A DNA stretch of 64,000 nt, from assembly GCA_041589175.1 (NCBI GenBank), contig JBFHWF010000004.1, positions 1-64,000 of the forward strand, read 5' to 3'. Position 1 is the stretch's first letter. Each line of letters begins with the position of its first letter. Shown here one piece after another: positions 34,802 to 44,607 of this stretch. The position numbers were made by a program, and so were the translations under genes. The notes under the pieces are model-generated. The model saw only the letters and a program-made list of their open reading frames with translations. It did not search any database and had not been told where the DNA came from. This DNA is from SZUA-229 sp041589175 (lineage in GTDB: Bacteria; Pseudomonadota; Gammaproteobacteria; SZUA-229).

Positions 34802-36766
34802 TCATGAATTCTTTAGCGGCACTTTCAATGAAAAGCGCGCCCCCTGGCCTATGCCCTGACTACTCGCAGCAATCTCTCCTCCCAGCTCTTTTGCCATTAA
34901 GGCACTGTGGTGCAATCCATAACCATGACCACCTTCCCGCTTTTTAAAACCGAACTCAAACAGGCGCCCAAGATCAACTGAGTCTATACCTATCCCATTA
35001 TCCTCAACGTAAAATTCCAGCATCTCCTCCTGCATACACATGCCAACTGTCATTTTTCTATTCTCGACTTCATTATTCATCAGCGCATATTTTGCATTAC
35101 TTATGAAATTCACCAGCACCTGTATTACTTTGTGCTTATCTAACGTCACTTGTGGATTCACCGCATAGCTTACCGTTAGATCAATTCGATTATTATCCAG
35201 CCCAGATCGATTGATTTTTATAGCATCATCAAATAACTCACCGGCATTTATCGTTTCAATAACACCGGAGCTTCCCGCATACGATTGCTGCATGGATATA
35301 ATTGTTTTGATGTGTTCTATATTATTCCCAAGATAATCCAGCTCCTTCACCTGATTTTTTCTCTCTTCCTGTATCTGCTCAGATAGCTTTTCAATATAGG
35401 GAATTACGTATTGACCTCTTTCATCATTTTCGATGAAGTTACAGATATTGGCTTTATTTTCAGACAGTAATTGTGCGATTTTCTCTATGTTTGCAGCCTT
35501 ACAGTTTTTAATCTGCTCCTTCAATACAGAAGTCGACACATTAATACTGTTAAGCACATTACCCACATTATGCAGAACCCCACTGGCAACCTCCGCCATA
35601 CCAGCACTGCGCGCAATATTCGCTATCTTGGTATTTAGATCTTTTAACTCTTCCGTTCTTTCATGCACCTTGTTCTCAAGGTTTTCATTCATTTCCTTAA
35701 GTGCATTCTGGAAAATTTCACGCTCGGTAACATCGCGCACCACCATCTGCACCAGCTTTTTACCATCAATATCTATCGCCGTTATTTCCACATCAACGGA
35801 AATTTCTTCATTATTAAAATCATTAAAGAACCAGTGATATCTATTTTTACGCCCTACTTCTGCTCGATCAATCGCTACATTTACCGTAACCTGATTGTCT
35901 TCCACTTCATCCACGCGAAAGCGTAACAGGTATTTCTCACCTAGTTCTTTTAGTTTACTGAATGTTGCGACTGAAAACATTTTCAACGCATTATCATTCG
36001 CATCAACAATCAGGCCATCTTCAATTACCAGAACCGCATCCATTGAACCTTCGATTAGCGCTTTAAATTTTTTACCTTCGCTTTCTATCTGTAAGGCCTG
36101 CTCAGAAATTCGCCGTATAATATATGCACTGCTGAGTATCATCAGAATGATCACAATAATACCCAGCATTACGACAGTGCGTGATGCAGCCTCCTGTGAC
36201 ATTCTGGCAGCTTTGACCATCTGCGCATTCTTATCTTTCTGTATATCCAGCATACGGTCGAGAATTTCGAACACACGGGTCTGAAATTCCAGAGCCTTTT
36301 CTATGGCTCCAAAAGCAGATTCTTGATCTCCCTCTTGCATGAAATCATACAAACGGTATTGCCATGTAACCGCTTCGACCGATATATCACGCTGTTCCTC
36401 CAGTAACCTTATCTCCTCTTCATCCAGGTTCAGGGCTTTGTATTTTTCCCGGGCCTCAAGAAACACTCCACCCTGCTCGCGGAACTTCATCCACTGATCA
36501 TCCTTAAGAAACTCATCTTCCAGCTGCAAGCTCATAATCAGGTGAAGATTTCGCTCACGAGCAGAGATACGCATATCATAGAGGTAGCCCGTTTTTACAT
36601 CTGAGGCCTGCACCAGATCCTCAATCTGCTCCCTGAGCGAGTCCAGCTCATTCAACGCAACCAGGCTTAATACCGCAATTAACAGGCATGATAAAAAAAG
36701 CCCTGCCATCAAGGCAGTTCGTATTGTTTGTATTGCGGGGGCGCCGACAGACTGTACTAAACTCAT
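34802..36766 (-). CDS. Orphan membrane sensor histidine kinase with PAS domain
   Basis: A 654-residue sensor. The first transmembrane helix is at about 17-38, a periplasmic helical sensor domain follows to about 195, a second helix is near 200-222, and a PAS segment follows (about 235-350). The kinase core has the H-box GVLHNVGNVLNSI, the N-box VNFISNAKYAL and G boxes VEDNGIGI and GHGYGLHH. The LHNVGN H-box is the atypical group. No response regulator is adjacent, so its partner is unknown. It could signal to the GGDEF proteins, but that is speculative. Confidence 0.87.
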   Translation of the reverse strand: MSLVQSVGAPAIQTIRTALMAGLFLSCLLIAVLSLVALNELDSLREQIEDLVQASDVKTGYLYDMRISARERNLHLIMSLQLEDEFLKDDQWMKFREQGGVFLEAREKYKALNLDEEEIRLLEEQRDISVEAVTWQYRLYDFMQEGDQESAFGAIEKALEFQTRVFEILDRMLDIQKDKNAQMVKAARMSQEAASRTVVMLGIIVIILMILSSAYIIRRISEQALQIESEGKKFKALIEGSMDAVLVIEDGLIVDANDNALKMFSVATFSKLKELGEKYLLRFRVDEVEDNQVTVNVAIDRAEVGRKNRYHWFFNDFNNEEISVDVEITAIDIDGKKLVQMVVRDVTEREIFQNALKEMNENLENKVHERTEELKDLNTKIANIARSAGMAEVASGVLHNVGNVLNSINVSTSVLKEQIKNCKAANIEKIAQLLSENKANICNFIENDERGQYVIPYIEKLSEQIQEERKNQVKELDYLGNNIEHIKTIISMQQSYAGSSGVIETINAGELFDDAIKINRSGLDNNRIDLTVSYAVNPQVTLDKHKVIQVLVNFISNAKYALMNNEVENRKMTVGMCMQEEMLEFYVEDNGIGIDSVDLGRLFEFGFKKREGGHGYGLHHSALMAKELGGEIAASSQGIGQGARFSLKVPLKNS

Positions 36767-36844
36767 GCGATATACGTTTTATAGATTCATTGTAGTGATG
36801 AGTATAGTCAAAACACGCCAGCATATTGGGCTGCAGACAAAATT

Positions 36845-36873
36845 AAAACGGGCCTGCAGTGCAGGCCCGTTTT
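36845..36873. terminator. Bidirectional intrinsic terminator
   Basis: A perfect 14-base stem (36845-36858 with 36860-36873) has AAAA at the left and TTTT at the right, so it can terminate in either direction. It lies just beyond the end of the glutathione reductase gene and upstream of the histidine kinase start. Confidence 0.8.
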
Positions 36874-36899
36874 ATATAGTTCGTTGATTTTACTGACAA

Positions 36900-38255
36900 T
36901 TATCGCATTGTCACCAGTTCTTCCGAGCTGGTTGGGTGAATCGCTACCGTATCATCGAAATCCCTCTTGGTCGCCCCCATACGGATGGCTACGGCAAATC
37001 CCTGTAACATTTCATCACAGCCCGGGCCAATAATATGACATCCAACCACTTTTTCCTGAGCACCAAGACATATCAGTTTCATTGCGGTGGGAACATCATG
37101 ACGCGTCATCGAGTTATACATGGCAGTAAATCGGGTCTGGTACACCTTGACTGCATCACCGTGTTCTTTTCGTGCCTCTTCTTCAGTCATACCTACCGTA
37201 CCGATTGGAGGGTGGCTAAACACCACGGTCGGTATTAGCTCGTAGCTCAGGTGACGATCTGCCTGGTTATTGTAGAGGCGATCAGCCAGTCGACGACCTG
37301 CGGCAATCGCAACTGGTGTGAGAGGTTCACGGCCAGTCACATCACCCAGCGCAAATATATTGTCGACATTGGTATTCTGATAGGTGTCACAGAGTATAAA
37401 CCCCTGTTCATCCACCTCTAGTCCTGCCGCTTCAAGGTTCATACCACGGGTATTGGGATGACGTCCGATCGCCCAGATCAGCGCATTAAAACCACAATTA
37501 CGGTTACCCTTATCATCAATGAGTGTCAGTGTTCCATCATCTTCCTTGATAACTTCGGTAATCTGGGTTTGCGCAATAATATCTACACCCTGGTCCATCA
37601 TCTCTTCCAGCAGGGTTTCACGCAACATATGGTCAAAGGTTCTCAGCAGGTGTCGCTTACGCAGGTACATATACACATCGCTACCCAATGCATTTAACAC
37701 ACCCGCAACCTCTACGGCGATATAACCTGAGCCGACAATTGCAACCTTCGCCGGGCACTCCTCAAACTCAAAGAAACCATCCGAACTCACACCATGCTCC
37801 GCGCCTGGAATATCCGGTATGGTGGGTGTTGTACCGGGTGATACGGCAATATGTTTCGCGGTAAATTGCTTGCCATCAATATCGATGGTATGCGCATCGA
37901 TAAAAGATGCAAATCCCTGCAGTTCGTCGATATTCGAATCTGCCAGGTAGTTGTGATACCAGCTGTTAATACCGTTGATATAGTTCTCACGTTTGGTTAC
38001 CAGGTGCTTCCAGTCAAAGCCCCGGTTTTCGAGATCGAAACCATAATCCTTCGCATCTTCAATAGCATGTGCCAGATTTGCGCCAAACCACATCACTTTC
38101 TTGGGTACACAGCCAACATTTACACAGGTGCCTCCGATCTTACCCATTTCTACGACTGCACATTTGGCACCATAGGTCGCTGCCCGCTCAGCCACTGAGA
38201 GCCCACCACTCCCGCCGCCAATCGCAATCAAGTCATAATCGTATTTTTTTGCCAT
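36900..38255 (-). CDS. gor: Glutathione-disulfide reductase
   Basis: A 451-residue flavoenzyme that reduces glutathione disulfide with NADPH. Motifs are GGGSGGLSVAERAA, the redox-active CVNVGCVPKK, the NADPH-binding GSGYIAVEVAG followed by an RKRHLLR stretch typical of NADPH preference, the FAD-binding IFALGDV and the C-terminal HPTSSEE with the catalytic His-Glu pair. The start 38255 follows AGGG and matches the family N terminus. The gene ends at a strong terminator. It belongs to the cell's thiol pool. Confidence 0.94.
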   Translation of the reverse strand: MAKKYDYDLIAIGGGSGGLSVAERAATYGAKCAVVEMGKIGGTCVNVGCVPKKVMWFGANLAHAIEDAKDYGFDLENRGFDWKHLVTKRENYINGINSWYHNYLADSNIDELQGFASFIDAHTIDIDGKQFTAKHIAVSPGTTPTIPDIPGAEHGVSSDGFFEFEECPAKVAIVGSGYIAVEVAGVLNALGSDVYMYLRKRHLLRTFDHMLRETLLEEMMDQGVDIIAQTQITEVIKEDDGTLTLIDDKGNRNCGFNALIWAIGRHPNTRGMNLEAAGLEVDEQGFILCDTYQNTNVDNIFALGDVTGREPLTPVAIAAGRRLADRLYNNQADRHLSYELIPTVVFSHPPIGTVGMTEEEARKEHGDAVKVYQTRFTAMYNSMTRHDVPTAMKLICLGAQEKVVGCHIIGPGCDEMLQGFAVAIRMGATKRDFDDTVAIHPTSSEELVTMR

Positions 38256-38327
38256 GATAAACCCTGTGTTGGAATCTTCAGGTCGGGTAATATACCAGCA
38301 CACCGAACACGGGAACAGTCACCAAAC

Positions 38328-39236
38328 ATGTTGTTATTGAATGCATTGCGAAAACTCAATCCTTCTCCGCGCTATCAACAGACCCTGGACCGTCTTGAAC
38401 AGTATAGCCTGCTAATACGACTGGATAAGCCTATTGGTATCTTCCTGCTACTGTGGCCGACCCTGTGGGCACTCTGGATCGCCGCTGAAGGCTGGCCCGA
38501 CCCTCTGGTACTGTTCGTCTTTGTCAGCGGTGTCTTTCTGATGCGTTCTGCAGGTTGTGCGATCAATGATTATGCTGATCGTGATATCGACCCACATGTC
38601 GAGCGCACCCAAAATCGCCCACTGGCAGCGGGACGCATTAGCAGCCGGGAAGCCCTGCTGGTATTTGCGACTTTATCTATCACTGCTTTCCTGCTGGTAC
38701 TCACAATGAACACGCTAACAATCTATATGAGTTTTGTTGGTGTTCTGCTTGCAGCCAGCTACCCGTTTATGAAACGCTTTCACTATATGCCACAGATACA
38801 TCTGGGTGCCGCCTTTGGCTGGGCTGCCCCCATGGCATTCACCGCTCAGGCCAATGAGCTCACGCCGGTTACCTGGTTAATATTTATTGCTACTGTCCTT
38901 TGGGCAACAGCTTATGACACGATGTATGCGATGGCAGACCGTGAGGATGATTTAAAAATTGGCGTAAAATCCACCGCCATTCTATTTGGGGAAGCCGATA
39001 AATTAATCATTGGCTTATTGCAGGCTCTCCTCATACTCGATCTCATTCTGATTGGTCAACGCGCTGAACTTGGTCTGTATTATTACCTGGGTGTTTTACT
39101 GGCCAGCGGCCTGGCAATCTATCAGCAGTACCTGATTCGCCATCGTGAACCCCATGCCTGCTTTAAGGCATTTCTCAACAACAATCTTTTTGGCGCGGCA
39201 ATATTCTTCGGCCTGTTGATCGACTACTGGGTTTAA
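38328..39236 (+). CDS. ubiA: 4-Hydroxybenzoate octaprenyltransferase
   Basis: A 302-residue membrane prenyltransferase that attaches the polyprenyl tail to 4-hydroxybenzoate in ubiquinone synthesis. It has about eight hydrophobic helices. The two Asp-rich motifs are NDYADRDIDPHVERT and the second DREDDLKIG, with the PLAAGRI stretch. Starts 72 bases from the divergent gor gene. The long aerobic respiratory quinone route is implied. Confidence 0.95.
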   Translation: MLLLNALRKLNPSPRYQQTLDRLEQYSLLIRLDKPIGIFLLLWPTLWALWIAAEGWPDPLVLFVFVSGVFLMRSAGCAINDYADRDIDPHVERTQNRPLAAGRISSREALLVFATLSITAFLLVLTMNTLTIYMSFVGVLLAASYPFMKRFHYMPQIHLGAAFGWAAPMAFTAQANELTPVTWLIFIATVLWATAYDTMYAMADREDDLKIGVKSTAILFGEADKLIIGLLQALLILDLILIGQRAELGLYYYLGVLLASGLAIYQQYLIRHREPHACFKAFLNNNLFGAAIFFGLLIDYWV

Positions 39237-39385
39237 GCATACTTAAACCCCACCTAAACCAATGATTTAAAAATAAAATTACCGTTCAGCGAGAAACTGA
39301 ACCGAGCTATAGCCATATTCATATGGACTGCGTAAGATATTTTCTATAACTAGAAATAAAAGCTATACAGCAGGTAAGGTTTTTC

Positions 39386-39787
39386 GTGGATCATCATCGT
39401 CTCCCCTTTGCAAGCATAAATATTTTGCGCCCGGACATTGCAGAAGTCATTGTTGATGAAGGTGTCGAAATGACTCTTCAGATGGTTAACGAATACCATG
39501 ACTTCCTGCTCTCGCATCTGGTATCGCCATTTTCCCTGCTGATCAACAAGATCAACTCTTATACCTATGACTTCGAAGCACAGAAAAACCTGGCAACACT
39601 GAATGAAATTCATGCCATGGCTGTGGTGGTATATAACGAAATCACACGTATGAGTACGGATAATCTGGCATCATTTCCACGGGACACTTCGTGGAACATG
39701 AAAACATTTTATGACCGTCACGATGCACTTAGCTGGCTTGAATTACAACAGGAAAGCCAGGCCACTAACCCTAAACCTGAAGCGTAA
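39386..39787 (+). CDS. Unknown protein, 133 residues
   Basis: Translation from GTG 39386, with AAGG six bases upstream, gives a soluble protein with a pattern (FASINILRPDIAEVIVDEGVEMTLQMVNEYHDFLLSHL) that resembles the STAS/SpoIIAA-like fold, but I cannot assign a family with confidence. The 3' end overlaps the convergent rluE gene by 17 bases. No neighbours give a clear role. Confidence 0.6.
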   Translation: MDHHRLPFASINILRPDIAEVIVDEGVEMTLQMVNEYHDFLLSHLVSPFSLLINKINSYTYDFEAQKNLATLNEIHAMAVVVYNEITRMSTDNLASFPRDTSWNMKTFYDRHDALSWLELQQESQATNPKPEA

Positions 39788-40313
39788 TAAACTCACCGGG
39801 TTTAATATTCCCTAGTCGCCAGTCGCCTATACGACTGCGCACCAGTCGCAAGGTTGGAAACCCGACAGCAGCCGTCATTCGCCTGACCTGCCGATTACGT
39901 CCTTCCCTGATCGACAACTCAATCCAGCTGGTCGGAATATTTTTACGAAATCTCACAGGTGGATCACGTGGCCATAAGTTTTGTGGCTCATCGATCATTC
40001 GAGCACGCGCAGGTTTTGTTATGCCATCTTTCAGTTGCACGCCCTTGCAGAGTTTCTCAATCGCTCCATCTTCAATCTGTCCATCAACCTGAACCCAGTA
40101 CACTTTCTGCATTTTCTTTTTCGGGTTTGCAATCCTGTGTTGCAGCTTACCATCATCTGTTAACAACAACAGGCCTTCCGAATCCTGATCGAGGCGCCCC
40201 GCCGCGTATACATTTTTTTCAGAAATATAATCCGCCAGCGTCTTATGTTTTTCATGCGGAGAAAACTGACACACAACACCATAGGGTTTGTTAAACAGAA
40301 GCAGCCGCGACAT
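39771..40313 (-). CDS. rluE: 23S rRNA pseudouridine synthase (RluE-type)
   Basis: A 180-residue pseudouridine synthase of the RsuA/RluB/RluE group. The catalytic Asp is in AAGRLDQDSEGLLLLT, and the family motif REGRNRQVRRMTAAVG is present. Like E. coli RluE it lacks an S4 domain (N terminus starts directly with LLLFNKPYGV). RluE makes pseudouridine in 23S rRNA (position 2457 in E. coli). It is two bases downstream of the exonuclease gene stop. Confidence 0.9.
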   Translation of the reverse strand: MSRLLLFNKPYGVVCQFSPHEKHKTLADYISEKNVYAAGRLDQDSEGLLLLTDDGKLQHRIANPKKKMQKVYWVQVDGQIEDGAIEKLCKGVQLKDGITKPARARMIDEPQNLWPRDPPVRFRKNIPTSWIELSIREGRNRQVRRMTAAVGFPTLRLVRSRIGDWRLGNIKPGEFITLQV

Positions 40314-40315
40314 AT

Positions 40316-41203
40316 TTAAAGCTCAAGCCATCGCTGCCGGCGACGATCACTGACATTCAGCGTATCGAGCAACTCGTGAAATAGATCTTCATCGGGAATA
40401 CCCTGCCAGCGAATATGATTTTCATGATTATCGAAAACAGCATCAGTAACTATCTCCGTCAGTCTTTTATTTGTCGGTAAGATTTCCTGATGTTCTTCAA
40501 CCAGATTCTGGATACGTGCAGAACCCCTGAATTTCATTTTTGAAATATTATTTATATTCTCAAGAATGTCATCAATGTTCTGATATTTTTTTAACAGGTT
40601 GGAAGCCATTTTATAACCGACACCAGGAATACCCGGTATGTTATCAACCTTATCACCGGATAGCGCCAGCATGTCTGCGATCTGTTCAGGTTTTACACCA
40701 AACTGTTTTTCTACGCCTTTATAATTAAGCACCGTACCACGTGCAAAGTCCCACCATGCATCTCTTTTGCCAAGCACCAGCTGGGTTAGATCCTTGTCGG
40801 CACTCACAATGGTGATATCAAAGCCTTCCTGTCTTAGGCGATTCGAGAGAGTACCAATAATATCGTCCGCTTCAAATCGGTCGCTACCAAATTCCGGTAT
40901 GCCGACAGCTCGGCAAAATTCCCTGCAGTATCGGAACTGCACGATCAGTTCTTCTGGTGCGGGTGGACGATTCGCCTTGTATTCGGGAAATATTTCACAG
41001 CGATAGGAGTTGGTCTGGTGTGCATCGAATGCACAGGCGATATATTCTGGCTGTTTCTGCTGAAATAACTGGTAGAGAAATTCAGAGAAGCCATAAACGG
41101 CATTAGCCGGGTTGCCGTGGATATCTTCGATTGCATCATCGTAGACGTGCCAGGCGCGAAAAATGTAAATACTGGAATCTATCAGGTATGCGCGTTTACT
41201 CAT
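40316..41203 (-). CDS. 5'-3' exonuclease (Pol I N-domain / Xni-like)
   Basis: A 295-residue flap-nuclease family protein, containing only the exonuclease domain. The acidic metal-binding residues are in LIDSSIYIFR, CAFDAH, FEADDIIG, SADKDLTQ and SGDKVDNIPGIPGVG, with the helix-hairpin-helix in the last stretch. It acts on single-strand ends or flaps near replication forks. It is not the full DNA polymerase I. The stop is two bases before rluE. Confidence 0.88.
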   Translation of the reverse strand: MSKRAYLIDSSIYIFRAWHVYDDAIEDIHGNPANAVYGFSEFLYQLFQQKQPEYIACAFDAHQTNSYRCEIFPEYKANRPPAPEELIVQFRYCREFCRAVGIPEFGSDRFEADDIIGTLSNRLRQEGFDITIVSADKDLTQLVLGKRDAWWDFARGTVLNYKGVEKQFGVKPEQIADMLALSGDKVDNIPGIPGVGYKMASNLLKKYQNIDDILENINNISKMKFRGSARIQNLVEEHQEILPTNKRLTEIVTDAVFDNHENHIRWQGIPDEDLFHELLDTLNVSDRRRQRWLEL

Positions 41204-41259
41204 CGCGCTAGTTTACCCCAGCACGAACATATCGTCCTGCTTTTTGCTGAAGCTTCAGA

Positions 41260-42189
41260 CTAAAGTGACGCCAGCGTCTCCAGATCTTTACGAACGGCAC
41301 TAACCGACTGCTCAAAGTTTTCTTTCTCCTGCGCATTCAGTTCCAGGCAGATCACTTTTTCCATTCCACCTGCTCCGAGCACACAGGGTACTCCTATTGC
41401 AAGATCACTACATCCATACTCATTATCCAGCAGAGCAACCGTCGGCAAAATGCGTTTTCGGTCATTAACAATCGCATCAACCATGACTGCAACTGCGGCT
41501 GCTGGTGCATCGAAGGCACTGCTATTCTGCCGCAGTGCAAGTATTTCTGCACCGCCATTACGTGTACGAGTCACAATATCATCCAGGGTTTTCTGATCAA
41601 GAAAATTACTCACGGGAATACCGGATATGGTGGTGTAGCGCATCATGGGCACCATGGAGTCACCATGCCCACCCATCACCATGGCATCGATATCCAGTGC
41701 TGAGTAACCGGTTTCCATTGATATAAAACTCGCCATACGTGTTGAGTCGAGCACACCCGCCTGCCCAATAATTCGGCTGCGATCCCAGCCAGTTTTTTGC
41801 CAGGCGCGATACGTGAGAATATCGACCGGATTGGAGACAAACAGCATCTTGCTGTCAGGCGCATATTTCAGGGTATTGGCGACGATTTCATCGGTCACAC
41901 GAATATTGGTTTCGAGCACATCCGAACGCGACATACCCGGCTTTCTGGGAACACCTGCTGTCACGATAACCAGATCGGAATCCGCCATTAGCTGGTAATC
42001 ATTGCCGCCCTTTAGACAGGTATCGAAACCAAACAGCGGCCCGTCTTCCTGAATATCCAGTGCGGCACCTTCAGCGGCGCCCTCCCGTATATCAATGAGC
42101 ACCAGCTCACGACAGAGGTCTCGGGATGCGATAAATTGCGCGGTGGACTCACCGACACGCCCTGCGCCAACTACGGTAATTTTTTTCAT
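41260..42189 (-). CDS. mdh: NAD-dependent malate dehydrogenase
   Basis: A 309-residue enzyme of the LDH-like malate dehydrogenase group. Motifs are the Rossmann GAGRVGES near residue 8, the substrate loop PRKPGMSR (Arg residues for malate), and the catalytic MGGHGDSMVPMMRY (His). It interconverts malate and oxaloacetate in the TCA cycle. The malic enzyme gene lies directly upstream on the same strand, so malate handling is clustered. Confidence 0.92.
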   Translation of the reverse strand: MKKITVVGAGRVGESTAQFIASRDLCRELVLIDIREGAAEGAALDIQEDGPLFGFDTCLKGGNDYQLMADSDLVIVTAGVPRKPGMSRSDVLETNIRVTDEIVANTLKYAPDSKMLFVSNPVDILTYRAWQKTGWDRSRIIGQAGVLDSTRMASFISMETGYSALDIDAMVMGGHGDSMVPMMRYTTISGIPVSNFLDQKTLDDIVTRTRNGGAEILALRQNSSAFDAPAAAVAVMVDAIVNDRKRILPTVALLDNEYGCSDLAIGVPCVLGAGGMEKVICLELNAQEKENFEQSVSAVRKDLETLASL

Positions 42190-42235
42190 GCTGCCTGTCT
42201 CGTTTCTGTTTATCCGTTACAGACGATTTTAGCAG

Positions 42236-43465
42236 TTACTCGTGATGATGCTTGGCAACACCACATTCAATAGCTGCACGCGTGACTGCCGCAGGAACTT
42301 TATCAATGAGGCGAGGATCCACCGGCTTGGGAATGATATAGTCAGGACCAAATGATAATTCATCCAGGCCATAGGCATCGAGCACAGACTCAGGCACGGG
42401 TTCTCTGGCCAGGTCACGAATTTCCTTAACTGCCGCAATATGCATTTCCTGGGTGATTGTGGTTGCCCCTGCATCCAGTGCACCTCGAAAAATATAGGGA
42501 AAGCCCAGGACATTATTCACCTGGTTGGGATAGTCGCTGCGCCCAGTTGCCATAATCAGATCATCACGCACCTGCATTGCCAGCTCCGGTTGAATTTCCG
42601 GATTAGGATTAGACAAAGCAAACACGATCGGCTTGGGCGCCATGGCAGCGATCATTTCCTGGGTGAGAAGATCTGGCCCTGATACTCCAATAAACACATC
42701 CGCATCCGTTAGCGCATCCAGCGCCGTTCGTTTATCGGTATTAACCGCAAACTCGGCCTTGTAGATATTTAAATCATTCCGCGAGGTATGAATAACACCA
42801 TTACGATCCAGTAACAGCATATTTTCCTTGGGCACACCCATACCCTGTAACAGACGCATCGATGCGATACCCGCAGCACCTGCCCCCATACAAACGATTT
42901 TTGCACTTTCTAACGCCTTACCCTGCAACTCGAGGGCATTTGACAAAGCAGCTGCAATAATAATTGCCGTGCCGTGCTGGTCATCATGGAACACGGGAAT
43001 ATCCAGCATGCTATCGAGTGTACGCTCGATTTCAAAACACTCTGGTGCCTTGATATCTTCCAGATTAATACCACCAAAGGTTGGCGCGATTCGCCCCACG
43101 GTATCGATAAAGTCCTTGGGTACATCGGCATTGATTTCGATATCAAATACATCGACATTAGCGAAACGCTTGAAGAGTACCGCCTTACCCTCCATAACAG
43201 GCTTACCCGCCAACGCCCCTACATTACCGAGACCCAGCACGGCACTACCATTAGTAATAACGGCGACCAGATTGCCTTTGGCGGTATAGGAATAGGCGGC
43301 TTCCGGGTTTTCGGCGATTGCCTTTACCGGTTCTGCCACGCCCGGTGTGTAGGCGAGAGAGAGATCATACTGGGTCTCACAGGGCTTAGTAATTTCCGTG
43401 GCAATCTTGCCGGGGACAGGCGCACGATGGTATTCCAGTGCGCGTTTTTTATCTTCTTCTTTCAT
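42236..43465 (-). CDS. Malic enzyme (short form)
   Basis: A 409-residue enzyme that decarboxylates malate to pyruvate with NAD(P)+. Motifs are TPGVAEPV, ITNGSAVLGLGNVGALAGKPVMEGK (split for length; the stretch spans residues 70-94), the metal-binding DDQHGTA, and GAGAAGIASMRLL. It lacks the C-terminal phosphotransacetylase-like domain of E. coli MaeB, so it resembles the short form of many bacteria. It is followed by mdh after about 46 bases. Confidence 0.92.
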   Translation of the reverse strand: MKEEDKKRALEYHRAPVPGKIATEITKPCETQYDLSLAYTPGVAEPVKAIAENPEAAYSYTAKGNLVAVITNGSAVLGLGNVGALAGKPVMEGKAVLFKRFANVDVFDIEINADVPKDFIDTVGRIAPTFGGINLEDIKAPECFEIERTLDSMLDIPVFHDDQHGTAIIIAAALSNALELQGKALESAKIVCMGAGAAGIASMRLLQGMGVPKENMLLLDRNGVIHTSRNDLNIYKAEFAVNTDKRTALDALTDADVFIGVSGPDLLTQEMIAAMAPKPIVFALSNPNPEIQPELAMQVRDDLIMATGRSDYPNQVNNVLGFPYIFRGALDAGATTITQEMHIAAVKEIRDLAREPVPESVLDAYGLDELSFGPDYIIPKPVDPRLIDKVPAAVTRAAIECGVAKHHHE

Positions 43466-43520
43466 TTTTGCTCTTTACATGGCCTGGCCGTGCTTCTCTA
43501 CGACCTTTAGTACAAGTTTA

Positions 43521-44390
43521 TCATTTTTGCTCAGTTAATGAGCTGGAATGACGAAGTATCATACTATGTGCTGGTTGCTCACTATTCTTCTTGCGGTAAC
43601 TTTTCAGCCAGCCCCTGGCTTCTATTTGTCGGCCCTTGAGCGCTTTCAGCTGTGGCAGACTAAAGCCAGACAGATCAGACTTGTAAATATGCAGGTGCAG
43701 GCGGTGGTCGACCTGAAGCGTCAGGCGCTTCTTCGTCTGCCAGATATCAGTAACTCGGCCCTGTACTATATGAAACCCTCGACTGGCCTCATGCAGCTGA
43801 GACACACGCCACGACTGATACAGCCGCGATGCCCAGATGCCTCGCTGTTGCTCTCGCGCCGACTGCTCCTGCCTGCGGTAGCAGTCTCCAAGACGGTCAT
43901 TGGGCGGGGTTGTATAAGCAATGGCATAGCCATTAGCGAGCAGCCAGCCCTGAATACTCTCGCCATCGACCAGGAAAACATGGGCGAGGACACGTCCATA
44001 ACGGTCTTTCGTATCCATACCATATTGCAGCGATACCCGCTCACCCGCCGCCACCAGCTTTTCTCTCAGCGCACGCTTGGCCGCCTCTCCGAGACGCGCC
44101 TCCAGCGGATCCAGTTCGCGTTTGCGACTAAATACTTCGGGCGTATCGATACCGATAAACCGCACCTTCCGACCATCTTCCAGACGCAGGGTGTCGCCAT
44201 CATAAACATGGGCAACCCGCGCCGTGGTATCGATTCGCAATGGTGCACAGCCCTGTTGATGCTTCGCAGCTGACGCAGGCCCAGCCTGTGTTGAAGCCCC
44301 CATAGCCCAGGCGTTACCTGCCAGAACACAGGCACAAAAAAAGGCGCCCGTTAACAGCGCCTTTTTTATAAAGCATTGAAGCTTCAGCAA
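43521..44390 (-). CDS. Exported thermonuclease-family (SNase-like) protein
   Basis: A 289-residue protein. From TTG 44390 a signal peptide (LLKLQCFIKKALLTGAFFCAC) leads to the SNase domain, with HVYDGDTLRLEDG, KVRFIGIDTPEV, KDRYGRVLAHVF and GYAIAY motifs that hold the active-site Asp, Arg and Glu residues. A C-terminal OB-like region follows. The longer frame to 44555 overlaps rpmE and is rejected. The start lies five bases after the rpmE stop, and an rpmE-type terminator hairpin is encoded inside the signal peptide. Confidence 0.8.
   Translation of the reverse strand: MLKLQCFIKKALLTGAFFCACVLAGNAWAMGASTQAGPASAAKHQQGCAPLRIDTTARVAHVYDGDTLRLEDGRKVRFIGIDTPEVFSRKRELDPLEARLGEAAKRALREKLVAAGERVSLQYGMDTKDRYGRVLAHVFLVDGESIQGWLLANGYAIAYTTPPNDRLGDCYRRQEQSAREQQRGIWASRLYQSWRVSQLHEASRGFHIVQGRVTDIWQTKKRLTLQVDHRLHLHIYKSDLSGFSLPQLKALKGRQIEARGWLKSYRKKNSEQPAHSMILRHSSSLTEQK
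44336..44367. terminator. Intrinsic terminator of rpmE, within the nuclease signal peptide codons
   Basis: GGCGC (44343-44347) pairs with GCGCC (44357-44361) and the flanking A6 and T6 runs extend the stem to 11 base pairs. It lies 28-59 bases past the rpmE stop on the minus strand. Confidence 0.6.
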
Positions 44391-44394
44391 AATC

Positions 44395-44607
44395 TTACTT
44401 CTTGCTACCGCCAAAACGCTTACGGAATTTCTCAACCTGACCGGCAGAGTCAACGATCTTCTGCTTTCCGGTGAAGAAAGGATGACATTGTGAGCAAACT
44501 TCAACCTGAAGCGCTTCGTTGTTATACGTCGAACGCGTCTGGAAGCTGTTACCACAGCTACAGTTCACCGTAATGTCGTGATAATTTGGATGTATATCTG
44601 GCCTCAT
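44395..44607 (-). CDS. rpmE: 50S ribosomal protein L31
   Basis: A 70-residue L31 of the zinc-binding type, starting MRPDIHPNYHDI and carrying CSCGNSFQ and CSQCHPFF, whose cysteines bind one zinc ion. It is part of the large ribosomal subunit. The length and N terminus match the family. A terminator follows at 44336-44367. Confidence 0.95.
   Translation of the reverse strand: MRPDIHPNYHDITVNCSCGNSFQTRSTYNNEALQVEVCSQCHPFFTGKQKIVDSAGQVEKFRKRFGGSKK

Noticed and set aside
43548..44273. A 241-codon + strand frame antisense to the nuclease
   Set aside because: The nuclease frame holds all SNase catalytic motifs, and the + frame has no family resemblance.
44391..44555. N-terminal extension of the nuclease across rpmE
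   Set aside because: The extension is read through rpmE in another frame; the signal peptide begins only after the rpmE stop.
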